Shown here: positions 26,455 to 37,000 of the stretch, piece after piece
Layout: each line of letters starts with the position of its first letter
Numbering within the stretch: the first letter of the stretch is position 1
Assembly (NCBI RefSeq): GCF_002860865.1
Contig: NZ_PKIE01000004.1
Span: forward strand, 59,464-123,463
Direction of reading: 5' to 3'
DNA from: Streptococcus mitis
GTDB lineage: Bacteria; Bacillota; Bacilli; Lactobacillales; Streptococcaceae
DNA length: 64,000 nucleotides
The notes under the pieces: model-generated
What the model saw: the letters and a program-made list of their open reading frames with translations, nothing else
Told to the model about the DNA's origin: nothing
The model's database searches: none
Position numbers and translations under genes: made by a program

Positions 26455-27387
26455 ATGAAAAAACTGAAAAAATGGTTTCTTGCCTTTCTTAGTTTCATTC
26501 TTTTGTTTCTAGCGGCTACATTCATCTTTCACCGTATCAGTTTGGAAAAAGAACAAGCCTCACTGACACCTATGGGACAACAAGTTCTCGTCGATGGACA
26601 TCAAATAAATGTTTACGTTGAAGGGAATGGTCCTGAGACTATAGTAGTTCTCTCAGGTGCTGGTATTGCTTCTCCTATATTGGACTTTAAAGAAGTATCG
26701 GAATCCTTATCGAAACGGTATAAGGTAGTCATTGTGGAGCGAACAGGGTATGGTTATAGTGATGATAGCAATTATTCAAGAGATGTGATGGAGGTTTTGT
26801 CTGAGACGCGTTAAGCTCTTTCACAAGCAAATGTCAAAGGTCCTTTTATCATTTTGTCTCATTCCATGGCTAGTCTTGAGAGTTTAGCTTGGCAGGAAAA
26901 ATATCCTGATGAAGTGAAAATCTTGATTGGGTTAGATTGGGCACTGCCAGCTAGTTATGAGAATTTAAAGGACAATCAGGCCTTAATTACTGTGGCATTT
27001 TGGAGCAGCAAGATTGGCTTATTACGCTACTTCCCTGAGTCCTTTTATATAAAAAATCCAACTCTGATCGAAAGTGAACGAAAACAATATAAACTTCTAG
27101 CTTATAAGCAGTTGATGTCACAAGCCATGCTTCATGAATCCCAAAAGGTAAAGGAAAATGCCAAGAAAGTTCCCTCAAACATTAATCCGAAAATTCCCAC
27201 CTTACTACTGGTGTCTAACGGTCAAGGTACTAGTTTTGGTCAATCAGAATGGCAGAATTTTGCAGAGAAATTTGCTAGTGAACAGTCTAATGTGAAAGTC
27301 ATATATATGGATGTACCACACGACCTTTATCATTATCAAAATCATGAGGTTGTTTCTCGTATTGAAGATTTTTTAAAGAGTAATTGA
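26455..27387 (+). pseudogene. Alpha/beta hydrolase, interrupted by an in-frame stop
   Basis: The frame encodes an N-terminal membrane helix (KKWFLAFLSFILLFLAATF), then an alpha/beta-hydrolase core (VVLSGAGIASPILDF, VIVERTGYGYSDD). Codon 120 is TAA (26812-26814), and the same frame continues without shift through ILSHSMASLESL to a catalytic-His-like VPHDLYHY and the stop at 27387. A single base change from GAA would restore an intact 310-residue protein. The nucleophile elbow reads S-H-S-M-A rather than G-x-S-x-G, a further sign of decay or an atypical enzyme. The second part alone (from 26854) has no RBS. A sequencing error at 26812 cannot be excluded. Confidence 0.8.
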
Positions 27388-27492
27388 GGGGTTAGAAATC
27401 ATTTTAGACTGATGACAATAATTAAATGCTGAAGGATTAACAGTAAAATCGAGAGTTTTTTCGATTAAAAAAATTCTTTTTCTTATCCACCA

Positions 27493-27516
27493 ACCTACCC
27501 ATTGGGTGGGTTTTTT
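27493..27516 (+). terminator. Second copy of the fba-type terminator
   Basis: ACCTACCC/GGGTGGGT, loop ATT, six T. It differs from the fba copy by one base in the stem-loop and runs on identically through TTTTTTGG. Confidence 0.85.
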
Positions 27517-27543
27517 GGCGTTTCAAGGAAACAATTAAACCAG

Positions 27544-27579
27544 AATTTTTGATTAAAAGTATGATTTTAATCAAAAATT
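27544..27579. repeat. Perfect 15-bp AT-rich inverted repeat
   Basis: Arms AATTTTTGATTAAAA (27544-27558) and TTTTAATCAAAAATT (27565-27579) surround the 6-bp loop GTATGA, about 28 bp upstream of the -35 box of the ABC operon. Confidence 0.8.
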
Positions 27580-27596
27580 TCAATTTCATAAACTTT

Positions 27597-27635
27597 AAGC
27601 AAACGCTTGCATTCTAGTTTTTATTGGACTATAAT
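27597..27635 (+). promoter_or_regulatory. ABC operon promoter with cre-like operator
   Basis: TTGCAT (27607-27612), a 17-bp spacer, TATAAT (27630-27635). The palindromic core GCAAACGCTTGC in AAGCAAACGCTTGCA (27597-27611) fits a CcpA cre site and overlaps the -35 box, so repression in glucose is predicted. Confidence 0.6.
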
Positions 27636-27749
27636 AGGTTGGTATAAAGCTTTCTGTAATAATAAAATGTAGAAGGTGTAGAAAGTAAGGATTTGGAATA
27701 TTTGTGTTTGAAAATACGATTTTCTATTCCTTACCATAGGGAGATAGAT

Positions 27750-28742
27750 ATGGCAATGATAGAAGTGGAACATCTTCAGAAAAATTTTGTGAAGACTGTT
27801 AAGGAACCGGGATTGAAGGGGGCATTACGCTCCTTTATTCATCCTGAAAAACAGACCTTTGAAGCGGTCAAGGATTTGACCTTTGAGGTACCAAAGGGGC
27901 AGATTTTAGGTTTTATCGGGGCTAATGGTGCTGGGAAGTCAACCACCATCAAAATGCTGACTGGGATTTTGAAACCGACATCTGGTTTTTGTCGGATTAA
28001 CGGCAAGATTCCTCAGGATAATCGTCAAGATTATGTCAAAGATATTGGCGTAGTCTTTGGACAACGCACCCAGCTATGGTGGGATTTGGCCCTGCAAGAG
28101 ACCTACACAGTCTTGAAGGAGATTTACGATGTTCCAGACTCGCTCTTTCATAAGCGCATGGATTTTTTGAATGAAGTCTTGGATTTGAAGGACTTTATCA
28201 AGGATCCCGTACGGACTCTTTCACTAGGACAGCGCATGCGGGCGGATATTGCGGCTTCCTTGCTTCACAATCCCAAGGTTCTCTTTTTAGATGAGCCGAC
28301 CATTGGTTTGGACGTTTCGGTCAAGGATAACATTCGTCGGGCTATTACTCAGATCAATCAAGAGGAAGAAACAACCATTCTCCTGACCACTCACGACTTG
28401 AGCGATATTGAGCAACTCTGTGATCGGATTTTTATGATTGATAAGGGTCAGGAGATTTTTGATGGAACGGTTAGCCAGCTTAAGGACACCTTTGGCAAGA
28501 TGAAGACGCTCTCCTTTGAACTGCTACCAGATCAAAGTCATCTCGTCTCTCACTATGAAGGATTGCCTGATATGACCGTTGATAGACAGGGGAATAGCCT
28601 CAACATTGAATTCGATAGTTCTCGCTACCAATCGGCTGATATTATTAAGCAAACCCTGTCTGATTTTGAAATCCGCGATTTGAAGATGATGGATACGGAT
28701 ATTGAAGATATTATCCGCCGCTTCTATCGAAAGGAGCTCTAA
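27750..28742 (+). CDS. ABC-2 type exporter ATP-binding protein
   Basis: A 330-residue ATPase with Walker A GANGAGKST, the modified signature LSLGQRMRADIA, Walker B VLFLDEPTIGLDV, switch His in LTTHDLSD, and a C-terminal regulatory extension (about 235-330). The frame is open from 27693, but the ATG at 27750 has GGGAGA just before it and directly precedes the conserved MIEVEHLQKNF. Two permease genes follow with 1-nt gaps. It matches the three-gene ABC-2 system that precedes prtA in pneumococcus as I recall; the substrate is unknown. Confidence 0.9.
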   Translation: MAMIEVEHLQKNFVKTVKEPGLKGALRSFIHPEKQTFEAVKDLTFEVPKGQILGFIGANGAGKSTTIKMLTGILKPTSGFCRINGKIPQDNRQDYVKDIGVVFGQRTQLWWDLALQETYTVLKEIYDVPDSLFHKRMDFLNEVLDLKDFIKDPVRTLSLGQRMRADIAASLLHNPKVLFLDEPTIGLDVSVKDNIRRAITQINQEEETTILLTTHDLSDIEQLCDRIFMIDKGQEIFDGTVSQLKDTFGKMKTLSFELLPDQSHLVSHYEGLPDMTVDRQGNSLNIEFDSSRYQSADIIKQTLSDFEIRDLKMMDTDIEDIIRRFYRKEL

Positions 28743-28743
28743 G

Positions 28744-29562
28744 ATGGTCAAATTGTGGAGACGTTATAAACCCTTTATCAATGCAGGTGTTCAGGAATTG
28801 ATTACCTACCGAGTCAACTTTATTCTTTATCGGATCGGCGATGTTATGGGTGCTTTTGTGGCCTTTTATCTCTGGAAGGCTGTCTTTGATTCCTCTCAGG
28901 AGTCTTTAATTCAGGGCTTCAGTATGGCGGATATCACCCTATACATTATCATGAGTTTTGTGACCAATCTTCTTACTAGGTCAGATTCTTCCTTTATGAT
29001 TGGGGAGGAGGTCAAGGATGGTTCCATTATCATGCGCTTGTTGAGACCAGTGCATTTTGCGGCTTCTTACCTCTTTACCGAGCTTGGGTCCAAGTGGTTG
29101 ATTTTTATCTCTGTTGGCCTTCCATTTTTAAGTGTCATTGTTTTGATGAAAATCTTATCTGGGCAAGGGATTGTAGAAGTGCTGGGATTAACTGTCCTTT
29201 ATCTTTTTAGCTTAACGCTGGCCTATCTGATTAACTTTTTCTTTAATATCTGCTTTGGATTTTCTGCCTTTGTGTTTAAAAATCTTTGGGGTTCTAATCT
29301 ACTCAAGACTTCCTTAGTGGCCTTTATGTCTGGAAGTTTGATTCCCTTGGCTTTCTTTCCAAAGGTGGTTTCAGATATTCTTTCTTTCTTGCCTTTTTCA
29401 TCTTTGATTTATACTCCGGTCATGATTATTGTTGGGAAATACGATGCCAGTCAGATTCTTCAGGCGCTCGCTTTGCAGTTCTTCTGGCTCTTAGTGATGG
29501 TGGGCTTTTCTCAGTTGATTTGGAAACGAGTCCAGTCATTTATCACCATTCAAGGAGGTTAG
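28744..29562 (+). CDS. ABC-2 family permease, first subunit (DUF990-like)
   Basis: A 272-residue protein with about six hydrophobic segments; the N-terminal KLWRRYKPFINAGVQELITYR is typical of this permease group. The ATG at 28744 follows the ATPase stop by one base. The frame extends upstream inside the ATPase, but that would overlap coding sequence. It probably pairs with the next gene as a heterodimeric export channel. Confidence 0.85.
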   Translation: MVKLWRRYKPFINAGVQELITYRVNFILYRIGDVMGAFVAFYLWKAVFDSSQESLIQGFSMADITLYIIMSFVTNLLTRSDSSFMIGEEVKDGSIIMRLLRPVHFAASYLFTELGSKWLIFISVGLPFLSVIVLMKILSGQGIVEVLGLTVLYLFSLTLAYLINFFFNICFGFSAFVFKNLWGSNLLKTSLVAFMSGSLIPLAFFPKVVSDILSFLPFSSLIYTPVMIIVGKYDASQILQALALQFFWLLVMVGFSQLIWKRVQSFITIQGG

Positions 29563-29563
29563 T

Positions 29564-30349
29564 ATGAAAAAATATCAACGCATGCATCTGATTTTTATCA
29601 GACAGTACATCAAACAAATTATGGAATACAAGGTGGATTTTGTGGTTGGTGTGCTGGGAGTTTTCTTGACTCAAGACTTGAATCTCTTGTTTCTCAATGT
29701 CATCTTTCAACACATCCCATCCCTGGAAGGTTGGACTTTTCAAGAAATTACCTTTATCTATGGCTTTTCCTTGATTCCTAAGGGGTTGGACCATCTCTTT
29801 TTTGACAATCTCTGGGAACTAGGGCAACGCCTAGTCCGAAAAGGGGAGTTTGACAAGTATCTGACTCGTCCTATCAATCCTCTCTTTCACATCTTGGTTG
29901 AGACCTTTCAGATTGATGCCTTGGGTGAACTCTTAGTCGGTGGTATTTTATTGGGAACAACAGTGACTAGCATTGATTGGACTCTTCCAAAATTCCTGCT
30001 TTTCCTAGTTTGTATTCCTTTTGCGACCTTGATTTATACTTCTTTAAAAATTGCGACAGCTAGTATCGCTTTTTGGACCAAACAGTCAGGCGCCATGATT
30101 TACATTTTCTATATGTTTAATGATTTTGCCAAGTATCCCATTTCCATTTACAATTCATTTCTTCGTTGGTTGATTAGCTTTATCGTACCTTTTGCCTTTA
30201 CGGCCTACTATCCTGCTAGCTATTTCTTGCAGGACAAGGATGTAATCTTTAACGTCGGAGGTTTGATTTTGATTTCCCTTGTCTTTTTTGGTATTTCCCT
30301 TAAACTCTGGGACAGGGGCTTGGATTCTTATGAAAGCGCTGGGTCCTAA
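29564..30349 (+). CDS. ABC-2 family permease, second subunit (DUF990-like)
   Basis: A 261-residue protein with about six transmembrane segments, related in plan to the preceding permease. AGGAGG lies before the ATG, which starts one base after the previous stop. The operon ends at a terminator about 15 bp downstream. Confidence 0.85.
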   Translation: MKKYQRMHLIFIRQYIKQIMEYKVDFVVGVLGVFLTQDLNLLFLNVIFQHIPSLEGWTFQEITFIYGFSLIPKGLDHLFFDNLWELGQRLVRKGEFDKYLTRPINPLFHILVETFQIDALGELLVGGILLGTTVTSIDWTLPKFLLFLVCIPFATLIYTSLKIATASIAFWTKQSGAMIYIFYMFNDFAKYPISIYNSFLRWLISFIVPFAFTAYYPASYFLQDKDVIFNVGGLILISLVFFGISLKLWDRGLDSYESAGS

Positions 30350-30362
30350 GATGAAGAAACTC

Positions 30363-30391
30363 AAAGCCTTGTCTCAGGACAGGCTTTTTTA
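30363..30391 (+). terminator. Terminator of the ABC-2 operon
   Basis: AAAGCC-T-TGTC / GACA-GGCTTT stem with one bulged T, loop TCAG, then T6. Confidence 0.8.
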
Positions 30392-30409
30392 AATAGAGAT
30401 GAAAATTCC

Positions 30410-30437
30410 TTGATATCTATTCTCAGAGTGATATACT
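30410..30437 (+). promoter_or_regulatory. Promoter without a downstream ORF
   Basis: TTGATA, a 16-bp spacer, TATACT. The expected start near 30444 is followed by a BOX element and a strong terminator, with no plausible gene between. Confidence 0.6.
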
Positions 30438-30462
30438 GTAAGTGTAATAGCCTATTTAGCTC

Positions 30463-30606
30463 ATACTCTTCGAAAATCTCTTCAAACCACGTCAACGTCG
30501 CCTTGCCGTAGATATATGTAACTGACTTCGTCAGTTCTATCTACAACCTAAAAGCAGTGTTTTGAGCAGCCTGCGGCTAGTTTGCTTTTTGATTTTCATT
30601 GAGTAT
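30463..30606 (+). repeat. BOX element, A-B-C form with shortened boxC
   Basis: 144 bp; boxC lacks about 10 bp (the TTCCTAGTTT segment between two TAGTTT-like motifs), probably a slippage deletion. Confidence 0.92.
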
Positions 30607-30692
30607 CAGTTGGAAGAGCAAGGCACTCGTAAAGCCTAGGTTATAGGTAGATAAACGACTGAGGATTTGAAAAAAATAGATATGTAGAAAAT

Positions 30693-30723
30693 AACCGTTA
30701 AGTCTTATTCTTAGCGGTTTTTT
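30693..30723 (+). terminator. Strong terminator upstream of prtA
   Basis: AACCGTTAAG/CTTAGCGGTT, a 10-bp stem with one G-T pair and a 7-nt loop, then TTTTT. Confidence 0.8.
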
Positions 30724-30891
30724 ATATTGTTTCATAGCGCTGATATTTCATCAATGATGTTTGACTTTGTGATGTTGCTAGTGCTTTAATTTGATTGCTA
30801 CTATTTTTGATGGTGTGAATGTTGTGATAATGTACCCTAGCTAACTACGAAAGTTTTTGACTCTATATTTTTAATGTGTGTTAAAAAATAA

Positions 30892-30941
30892 ATTAATGCA
30901 TATTAATTTTTCTTGACTTAAATTTTTTTAATTGATATACT
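30892..30941 (+). promoter_or_regulatory. prtA promoter with palindromic operator candidate
   Basis: TTGACT (30913-30918), a 17-bp spacer, TATACT (30936-30941). ATTAAT-GCAT-ATTAAT (30892-30907) lies 5 bp before the -35 box. In pneumococcus prtA is repressed by the manganese regulator PsaR; this site is a candidate operator. The leader is about 134 nt. Confidence 0.55.
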
Positions 30942-31081
30942 ATTTTCAGAGAGTTAACAATTATATATAAATGCACTACTCTATTTCCTAGATAATACTT
31001 AGTAAAACTTTTTATAACAAAGGCTAGCAAAGTTAAAGTTTTCTATCTATTGGAAGTTAAATAAATATGTAAGGAATTAAA

Positions 31082-34000
31082 ATGAAAAAAAGTACAGTAT
31101 TGTCATTAACCACAGCTGCAGTTATTTTAGCAGCATATGTCCCTAATGAGGTAATCCTAGCAGATACATCTAGTTCTGAAGATTCTTTAAAAATATCTGA
31201 TAAAGAAAAAGTAGTAGGTAAACAAAACGAAAACAAAGAAAAACTTGAAGATATTCATAATGCTATAGAAACTTCAAAGGATACTGAAGAGAAGAAAACA
31301 ACGGTTATTGAGGAAAAAGAAGTTGTTAGTAAAGAATCTGTGAGAGATAATAAAACTAGCAATGAAGAAGAAAAAATCAAAGAAGATTCCAATCAATCCC
31401 AAGAAGATAAAGCGGACTCGTCTGCAAGTAAAGACCCAGAAAGTCCCAAAAAAGAGGATAAACTTGTCTATATTGCTGAATTTAAAGATAAAGAATCTGT
31501 AGAAAAAGCAATCAAAGAATTATCCAATCTTAAGGATACAAAAGTTTTATATACTTATGATACGGTTTTTAATGGTGTTGCAATAGAAACAACTCCAGAT
31601 AATCTGGACAAAATTAAACTAATAGAAGGTATCTCATCGGTTGAACGATCACAAAAAGTCCAACCGATGATGAATCATGCCCGAAAGGAAATTGGAGTTG
31701 AAGAGGCAATTGATTACTTAAAATCTATCAATGCTCCATTTGGGAAAAATTTTGATGGCCGGGGTATGGTCATTTCAAATATCGATACAGGGACAGATTA
31801 TAGGCATAAGGCCATGAGGATTGATGATGATGCTAAAGGCTCAATGAGATTCAAAAAAGAAGACTTAAAAGGTACTGATAAAAATTTCTGGTTGAGTGAT
31901 AAAATCCCTCATGCTTTCAATTATTATAATGGTGGTAAAATTACTGTAGAAAAAGCTGATGATGGGAGCGATTATTTTGATCCACATGGGATGCATATTG
32001 CAGGGATTCTTGCGGGAAATGATACTGAAAAAGATATTAAAAACTTTAACGGAATAGATGGAATTGCTCCTAATGCACAGATCTTCTCTTATAAAATGTA
32101 CTCTGACGCAGGATCTGGCTTCGCAGGAGATGAAACAATGTTTCATGCTATTGAAGATTCCATTAAACACAATGTCGATGTTGTTTCGGTATCATCTGGT
32201 TTTACAGGAACAGGTCTTGTAGGTGAGAAATATTGGGAAGCTATTAGAGCATTAAGAAAAGCAGGCATTCCAATGGTTGTAGCTACAGGTAACTATGCGA
32301 CTTCTGCTTCAAGTTCTTCATGGGATTTAGTGGCAAATAATAATCTGAAAATGACAGATACTGGAAATGTAACGCGAACTGCAGCACATGAAGATGCGAT
32401 AGCGGTCGCTTCTGCTAAAAATCAGACAGTTGAGTTTGATAAAGTCAACATAGGTGGAGAAAATTTTAAATACAGAAATATAGGGGCCTTTTTCGATAAG
32501 AATAAAATCACAACAAATGAAGACGGTTCAAAAGCTCCTGATAAATTGAAATTTGTATATATAGGCAAAGGTCAAGATCAAGATTTGATAGGATTGGATC
32601 TTAAGGGCAAAATTGCAGTAATGGATAGAATTTATACCAAGGATTTAAAAGATGCTTTTAAACGAGCTACGGATAAGGGCGCACGTGGCATTATGGTTGT
32701 AAATACTGTAAATTACTACAATAGAGATAATTGGACAGAGCTTCCAGCTATGGGATATGAGGAGGATGAAGGAACTACTAGTCAAGTTTTTTCAATTTCA
32801 GGAGATGATGGTGTAAAGTTATGGAACATGATTAACCCTGATAAAAAAACTGAAGTTAAAAGAAATAGTAAGGAAGATTTCAAAGATAAATTGGATCAAT
32901 ACTATCCAATTGATATGGCAAGCTATAATTCTAATAAACCGAATGTAGGTGACGAAAAAGAGATTGACTTTAAGTTTGCACCTGACACAGACAAAGAATT
33001 GTATAAAGAAGATATCATCGTTCCAGCAGGATCCACATCTTGGGGACCGAGAACAGATTTGCTTTTAAAGCCTGATGTCTCAGCACCAGGTAAAAATATT
33101 AAATCTACTCTTAATGTCATTAATGGGAAATCAACTTATGGTTATATGTCAGGGACTAGTATGGCAACTCCAGTCGTAGCAGCTTCTACTGTTTTGATTA
33201 GACCGAAGTTAAAGGAAATGCTTGAAAGACCTGTATTGAAAAATCTTAAGGGAGATGACAAAATAGATCTTACAAGTCTTACAAAAATTGCCCTACAAAA
33301 TACTGCACGTCCTATGATGGATGCGACTTCTTGGAAAGAAAAAAGTCAATACTTTGCATCACCTAGACAACAGGGAGCAGGGCTAATTAATGTTGCCAAT
33401 GCTTTGAGAAATGAAGTTGTAGCGACTTTCAAAAACACGGATTCTAAAGGTTTGGTAAACTCTTATGGTTCTATTTCTCTTAAAGAAATAAAAGGAGATA
33501 AAAAATACTTTACAATTAAGCTTCACAATACATCAAACAGACCTTTAACCTTTAAAGTTTCAGCATCAGCGATAACTACAGATGCTCTAACTGATAGACT
33601 AAAACTGGATGAAACATACAAAGACGAAAAATCTCCAGATGGTAAGCAAATTGTTCCAGAAATCCACCCAGAAAAAATCAAAGGAGCAAATATCACATTT
33701 GAGCATGATACTTTCACTATAAGCCCAAATTCTAGCTTTGATTTAAATGCGGTTATAAACGTTGGAGAGGCTAAAAATAAAAATAAATTTGTAGAATCAT
33801 TTATTCATTTTGAGTCAGTGGAAGAAATGGAAGCTCTAAACTCCAATGGGAAGAAAATAAATTTCCAACCTTCTTTATCGATGCCTCTAATGGGATTTGC
33901 TGGGAATTGGAACCACGAACCAATTCTTGATAAATGGGCCTGGGAAGAAGGTTCAAAATCAAAAACAATGGAAGGTTATGATGATGATGGTAAACCAAAA

Positions 34001-37000
34001 ATTCCAGGAACCTTAAATAAGGGAATTGGTGGAGAACATGGTATAGATAAATTTAATCCAGCAGGAGTTATACAAAATAGAAAAGATAAAAATACAACAT
34101 CCCTAGATCAAAATCCAGAATTATTTGCTTTCAATAACGAAGGGATCAACGCACCATCATCAAGTGGTTCTAATATTGCTAAAATTTATCCTTTAGATTC
34201 AAATGGAAATCCTCAAGATGCTCAACTTGAGAGAGGATTAACACCTTCTCCACTTGTATTAAGAAGTGCAGAAGAAGGAATGATTTCAATAGTAAATACA
34301 AATAAAGAGGGAGAAAATCAAAGAGACTTAAAAGTCATTTCGAGAGAACACTTTGTTAAAGGAATTTTAAACTCTAAAAGAAATGATGCAAAGGGAATCA
34401 AATCTTCTAAGCTAAAAGTTTGGGGCGACTTGAAATGGGATGGACTCATCTATAACCCTAGAGGTAGAGAAGAAAATGCACCAGAGAGTAAGGATAACCA
34501 AGATCCAGCTACTAGGATAAGAGGTCAATTTGAACCGATTGCAGAAGGTCAATATTTCTATAAATTTAAATATAGATTAACCAAGGATTACCCATGGCAG
34601 GTTTCCTATATTCCTGTAAAAATTGATAATACAGCCCCTAAGATTGTTTCTATTGATTTTTCAAATCCTGAAAAAATTAAGCTGATCACAAAGGATACTT
34701 ATCACAAGGTAAAAGATCAATACAAGAATGAAACTCTATTTGCGAGAGATCAAAAAGAACATCCTGAAAAATTTGACGAGATTGCCAACGAAGTTTGGTA
34801 TGCTGGCGCCGCTCTGGTTAATGAAGATGGAGAGGTTGAGAAAAATCTTGAAGTAACTTATGCAGGTGAGGGTCAAGGAAGAAACAGAAAACTTGACAAA
34901 GATGGAAATACCATTTATGAAATTAATGGTGCAGGAGATTTAAGAGGAAAAATCATTGAAGTCATTGCATTAGATGGTTCTAGCAATTTCACAAAGATTC
35001 ATAGAATTAAATTTGCTGATCATGCTGATGAAAAGGGGATGATTTCCTATTATCTAGTAGATCCTGATCAAGATTCATCTAAATACCAAAAGCTTGGCGA
35101 GATTTCCGAATCTAAATTTAAAAATTTAGAAAATAGAAAAGAGGATAGTCTTAAAAAAGATACAACTGAGGAAGAAAATCATCAAGACAATGAAGAGTCT
35201 ATCGAAGAAAAATCTAGCTTGACTATTCATAAAACTATTTCAACAATTAGAGAGTTTGAAAGTAAAGACTTGAAGAAACTCATTAAAAAGAAATTTAGAG
35301 AAGTTGATGACTTTACAAGTGAAACTGGTAAGAGAACAGAGGAATACGATTATAAATATGATGATAAGGGAAATATCATTGCTTATGACGATGGTAGTGC
35401 CTTAGAATATGAAACTGAAAAACTTGACGAAATAAAATCAAAAATTTATGGTGTTCTAAGCCCATCTAAAGATGGACACTTTGAAATTCTTGGAAAGATA
35501 AGTAATGTTTCTAAAAATGCCAAGGTATATTATGGTAATAAATATAAATCGATAGAAATCAAAACGACCAAGTATGATTCCCACTCAAAAACGATGATAT
35601 TTGATTTATACGCTAATATTAATGATATTGTGGATGGATTAGCTTTTTCAGGAGATATGAGATTCTTTGTGAAAGATGATGATCAGATAAAAGCTGAAAC
35701 GAAGATTAGAATGCCTGAAAAAAATAAGGAAACTAAGACAGAATATCCGTATGCATCAAGTTATGGGAATGTAATAGAATTAGGAGAAGGAGATCTTTCA
35801 AAAAACAAACCAAACAATTTAACGGACATGGAATCTGGTAAAATCTATTCTGATTCAGAAAAACAACAATATCTGTTAAAAGATAACATTATTCTAAGAA
35901 AAGGCTATGCACTAAAAGTGACTACCTATAATCCTGGAAAAACGGATATGTTAGAAGGAAATGGAGTATATAACAAGGAAGATATAGCAAAAATCCAAAA
36001 GACCAATCCTAATCTAAGAGTCCTTTCAGAAAAAATAATTTATGCTGATAGTAGAAATGTTGAAGATGGAAGAAGTACTCAATCAGTATTAATGTCGGCT
36101 TTGGACGGCTTTAACATTGTAAGGTATCAAGTGTTTAGATTTAAAATGAACGATAAAGGGGAGGCAATCGATAAAGATGGAAATCTTGTAACAGATCCTT
36201 CTAAACTTGTATTATTTGGTAAAGATGATAAAGAGTACACTGGAGAGGATAAGTCCAATGTAGAAGCTATAAAAGAAGATGGCTCTACGTTATTTATTGA
36301 TGCAAAACCAGTAAACCTTTCAATGGACAAGAACTACTTTAATCCATCTAAATCTAATAAAATTTATGTACGAAATCCAGAATTTTATTTAAGAGGTAAG
36401 ATTTCTGATAAGGGTGGTTTTAACTGGGAGTTGAGAGTTAATGAATCTGTTGTAGATAATTATTTAATCTACGGAGATTTACACATTGATAACACTAGAG
36501 ATTTTAACGTTAAGCTTAATGTTAAAGACGGTGACATCATGGACTGGGGAATGAAAGACTATAAAGCAAACGGATTCCCAGATAAGGTAACAGATATGGA
36601 TGGAAATGTTTATCTTAAAACTGGCTATAGCGATTTGAACGCGAAAGCGGTTGGAGTACACTATCAATTTTTATATGATAATGTTAAACCAGAAGTAAAC
36701 ATTGATCCTAAGGGAAATACTAGTATTGAATATGCTGATGGCAAATCTGTAGTCTTTAACATCAATGATAAAAGAAATAATGGATTCGATGGTGAGATTC
36801 AAGACAAACATATTTATGTAAATGGAAAAGAATATAAATCATTTGATGATATTAAACAACTAACAGATAAGACACTAAACATTAAGATTGTTGTAAAAGA
36901 TTTTGCAAGAAATACGACCGTAAAAGAATTCATTTTAAACAAAGATACGGGAGAGGTGAGCGAATTAAAAGCTCATACGGTGACTGTGACCATTCAAAAT

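Larger units (their letters stand above)
30444..30723 (+). ncRNA. Candidate non-coding RNA containing a BOX element
   Basis: A transcript of about 280 nt is predicted from the promoter at 30410-30437 to the terminator at 30693-30723. It includes the entire BOX element and about 85 nt of unique sequence. No ORF with an RBS was found in it. Not matched to any RNA family I know. Confidence 0.35.

Noticed and set aside
26854..27387. A separate hydrolase gene starting at 26854
   Set aside because: It is the same frame as the upstream part after one TAA codon and has no RBS; it is the remainder of a pseudogene.
26362..27516. An insertion sequence between the duplicated terminators
   Set aside because: No transposase, terminal inverted repeats or target duplication other than the terminators was seen.
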